Shown: positions 61,989-64,000 of the stretch, one piece after another
Position numbering within the stretch: the first letter of the stretch is position 1
Layout of the letters: the number at the start of each line of letters is the position of its first letter
Source of the DNA: Halohasta salina
GTDB lineage: Archaea > Halobacteriota > Halobacteria > Halobacteriales > Haloferacaceae
Length of the DNA stretch: 64,000 bases
Direction: 5' to 3'
Assembly (NCBI RefSeq): GCF_024178165.1
Contig: NZ_JAMZIE010000001.1
Location: 724,122 to 788,121, forward strand
Notes under the pieces: model-generated
Seen by the model: the letters and a program-made list of their open reading frames with translations, nothing else
Databases searched by the model: none
Told to the model about the DNA's origin: nothing
Position numbers and translations under genes: made by a program

Positions 61989-62849
61989 CTACGCGTCGGC
62001 GAGGTGGGTTTCGACGCGGTCGATCAGTTCGGCGTTGCCGAGGTGGACCGGCACACGCTGGTGGAACTCGGTGGGCTCGACATCGAGGATCGACCCGCTG
62101 CCGTCGGAGGATTCGCCGCCGGCGGATTCGACGATGTAGGCCATCGGGATCCCTTCGAACTGGAGACGGAGCTTGCCGTTAGGGGCCGACTGGAGGGCGG
62201 GATACGAGAAGATCCCGCCGTAGGTCAGCACCTGATTGACGTCGGCGACCATCGCGCCGCCGTAGCGGAGCTTGTACTCCTGTTCGACCTCGTCGATGAA
62301 GGCGGCGAAGCCGTCGGTCCAGTCGGGGACCCGGCCGCCCATCCCGTAGACGACCGGCTCGTCGGGGATGGTTACGTCGTCGTCGATGACGTCGATCTCG
62401 CCGTCGCCGACGTTGGCCTCGTAGACGTCCCCGTCGCGGGCGACGGTCATCGTCAGGATCGGGCCGAAGAGGACGAACCCCGAGGCCAGCAGGTCGTCGC
62501 CGCTGGCCGGCAGCTCGCCCTCGTAGACCGCGATGATCGTCCCCATCGGGCTGTTGGGTTTGATGTTCGAGGAGCCATCCAGCGGGTCGCAGGCGATCGA
62601 CACCGGGCCGTCGCCGACGTCGACCGGATCGGCCTGCTCCTCGCTGGCGTAGATTCCGACGCCGTCGATCTCGGCGACCGCGTCCTCGATGAGTTCGTCG
62701 GCGTAGGCGTCGGCCTCCAGTCGGGTCTCGCCGCTGGGGTTGGTCTCGTCGCTTTTGACCCGTCGACCGGGCAGTGAGGCCCGGATGTCGGGAGCCAGTG
62801 CCGCGAACGTCTCGAAGATCTCGTCGAGGGTGTCGCTGTGGGCGCTCAT
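61989..62849 (-). CDS. fbp: Fructose-1,6-bisphosphatase, class I
   Basis: A 286-residue enzyme removing the 1-phosphate from fructose 1,6-bisphosphate, the gluconeogenic control step. The metal and substrate site DPLDGSSNI is at about 88-96, preceded by SEE. Its ATG overlaps the stop of the aldolase gene (62846-62849), so the two successive enzymes are made together. Confidence 0.92.
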   Translation of the reverse strand: MSAHSDTLDEIFETFAALAPDIRASLPGRRVKSDETNPSGETRLEADAYADELIEDAVAEIDGVGIYASEEQADPVDVGDGPVSIACDPLDGSSNIKPNSPMGTIIAVYEGELPASGDDLLASGFVLFGPILTMTVARDGDVYEANVGDGEIDVIDDDVTIPDEPVVYGMGGRVPDWTDGFAAFIDEVEQEYKLRYGGAMVADVNQVLTYGGIFSYPALQSAPNGKLRLQFEGIPMAYIVESAGGESSDGSGSILDVEPTEFHQRVPVHLGNAELIDRVETHLADA

Positions 62850-63670
62850 TCGAGGGCCGCCGGGTTGGTGGGTTCCGAGCCCATCACGTCGAGGGCTTCG
62901 CTGACGCTTGCCTCCTCGAAGATCACGGCCTCGAGGCCGTCGAGGATCTGTTCGGGGTTGTCACGCTGGAAGACGTTCCGGCCCACGGCGAGGCCGTCGG
63001 CACCGGCGTCCATCGCGTTGCGGACCGTCGTCAGGAAGTCCTGATCGTCGGTCTTCGAGCCGCCGCTCATGACGACCTTCGAGTCGGCGGCCATGTTGAC
63101 CGCGTGGCTCATCGCCTCCGGCGAGCCGGGATACTTCACCTTCGTGATGTCCGCGCCGAGTTCGAGGCCCAAGCGAGTCGAGTAGGCGATCGTCGACGGC
63201 GTGGTCGCGTTTTTCAGTCCCTGTCCGCGCGGGTAGGACCACATGACGACGCCGAGGTCGTGCTCGCGGGCGGCCTCCTGTGCGTCGCGGAACTCCTCGA
63301 CCATCTCGATCTCGTGGTTCGAACCGCCGTAGACCGTAAAGCCGATGGCGTCCGCGCCGACCTCGGCGGCGTTTTCGACCGTCCAGTTGACCGACGAGTT
63401 GGGTTCGCCCATCCAGAGGTTCGAGGTGCCGTTGAGCTTCGCGAGCAGTGTCACCTGATCCTCGTAGGAGGGGTAGTAGCCTTCGGCGATCCCCTTCTGG
63501 ACGGCGACCGCTGTCACCGCGTCGTGGGTCCCGATCTCGAAAACGCGATCGGGGTCGGCGGTCGCGGGGTTCGGTTCGAAGTCGACCGGACCGTGCTCTA
63601 GCCCGTGGTCGTAGGCGAGGATGAGCGACTTGCCGTCGCGCGTGATCGCGTCGTCAGCGTGTGGAATCAT
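62846..63670 (-). CDS. fba: Fructose-bisphosphate aldolase, class I (archaeal type)
   Basis: A 274-residue aldolase of the DhnA/FbaB type. It condenses dihydroxyacetone phosphate and glyceraldehyde 3-phosphate. The Schiff-base Lys lies in ITKVKYPGSP, with LAYDHGLEHGP near the start and VVMSGGSK for phosphate binding. The start MIPHADD (63670) is chosen over 63688 because it fits the family. The coupled fbp gene follows. This pair feeds hexose synthesis. Confidence 0.9.
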   Translation of the reverse strand: MIPHADDAITRDGKSLILAYDHGLEHGPVDFEPNPATADPDRVFEIGTHDAVTAVAVQKGIAEGYYPSYEDQVTLLAKLNGTSNLWMGEPNSSVNWTVENAAEVGADAIGFTVYGGSNHEIEMVEEFRDAQEAAREHDLGVVMWSYPRGQGLKNATTPSTIAYSTRLGLELGADITKVKYPGSPEAMSHAVNMAADSKVVMSGGSKTDDQDFLTTVRNAMDAGADGLAVGRNVFQRDNPEQILDGLEAVIFEEASVSEALDVMGSEPTNPAALE

Positions 63671-64000
63671 CAGTAGTATGTCCCTCAATCTACCATAAAA
63701 ATACTGTGGTCAACCCTTCAGATTTGATACGTTAGAGCCACCCAAAACGCCGTTTTCAGCGTCTGAGCCTTATTTCCAGTTGTAGTAAAAACTCCAACAA
63801 TGTCCGGCGTTTCGGCCGTTTCTGTAAACAAAATATCAGAGGAAGCGCAAAGTCAAGTAATATTAATGATTATCGCTCTTGGGTAGATGATTGTTGGTCA
63901 GTTCTCAGCAGTAGCTGGAAGTCACAGCGGGCAAGGGTGACACGTTCGTGCCACCCGACAAACGATGTTCCCAATCAAGACGTTTGTCTCGGAGCGTCGA
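63671..64000. other. Intergenic region at right edge, no clear gene
   Basis: About 330 bases. The first 110 bases are the promoter region of the aldolase gene (TAAAAATACTG near 63695). The rest is AT-rich to 63880, then GC returns. A short frame begins MFPIKTFVSERR at 63965 and runs off the edge; it may be the start of a gene but twelve codons are too few to judge. No repeat or RNA is visible. Confidence 0.4.

Noticed and set aside
63965..64000. Start of a gene at the right edge (MFPIKTFVSERR)
   Set aside because: Twelve codons with no promoter in view cannot be told from chance.
1..64000. CRISPR array or insertion sequence
   Set aside because: No regularly spaced palindromic repeats and no transposase-like protein were seen on either strand.

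Overview
The window is a stretch of chromosome from a halophilic archaeon (class Halobacteria). The GC content is high, almost all proteins are acidic, many genes have a TATA-like box about 25-35 bases before the start codon and no visible ribosome binding site, and lineage markers are present: a HalX response regulator, a bat-type regulator, an intron-containing tRNA-Trp, UPF0058 and small haloarchaea-specific families. The genus cannot be fixed from sequence alone. Apart from one tRNA gene the window is protein coding. I see no insertion sequence, CRISPR array, rRNA operon or replication origin.

Left third (1-23.4 kb). The window opens inside a haem-based aerotaxis transducer, followed by a phosphoesterase, an RNA-ligase-like protein that has lost its catalytic motif, a squalene/phytoene synthase and two coupled lipoproteins. 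A three-gene set (exported adaptor-like protein, MacB-type ATPase, MacB-type permease) follows, then a potassium channel with a zinc ribbon, an AEC exporter, an Lrp regulator coupled to an aminotransferase, a HalX regulator and guaB. The tRNA-Trp gene at 18.9 kb carries a 105-base intron that reads as a box C/D methylation guide for its own tRNA. A rhomboid protease operon and a sulfite-oxidase-type molybdoenzyme complete this part.

Menaquinone region with a sugar cassette (23.4-40 kb). menF, menD and menB are on the plus strand. Between menF and menD lies a minus-strand block of seven genes (24.9-33.2 kb): a sugar ABC importer (binding protein, two permeases, ATPase), a TrmB-type regulator, a PfkB fructokinase and a GH68 enzyme with no signal peptide. 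Together they suggest import of sucrose or fructo-oligosaccharide, cleavage in the cytoplasm and phosphorylation of fructose. Two palindromes beside TATA boxes in the block are candidate operators.

Giant surface protein (40-51 kb). One gene encodes 3498 residues: signal peptide, a beta-helix of about fourteen 24-residue coils, GLUG repeats, five repeats of about 127 residues, Big2-like domains, many ASH-type Ig-like domains and a C-terminal membrane anchor. Its first part and its upstream region are much richer in A+T than the rest.

Right end (51-64 kb). A bat-type regulator and an alpha/beta hydrolase diverge around an inverted repeat. A class II aldolase, a D-2-hydroxyacid dehydrogenase and a divergent FGGY kinase form a small sugar or sugar-acid set of unknown substrate. 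Then come two PH-domain membrane proteins, a thioredoxin, a SOUL protein, a racemase, a cation exporter, a MscS channel and the coupled fba-fbp gluconeogenesis pair. The last 330 bases hold no recognisable gene.
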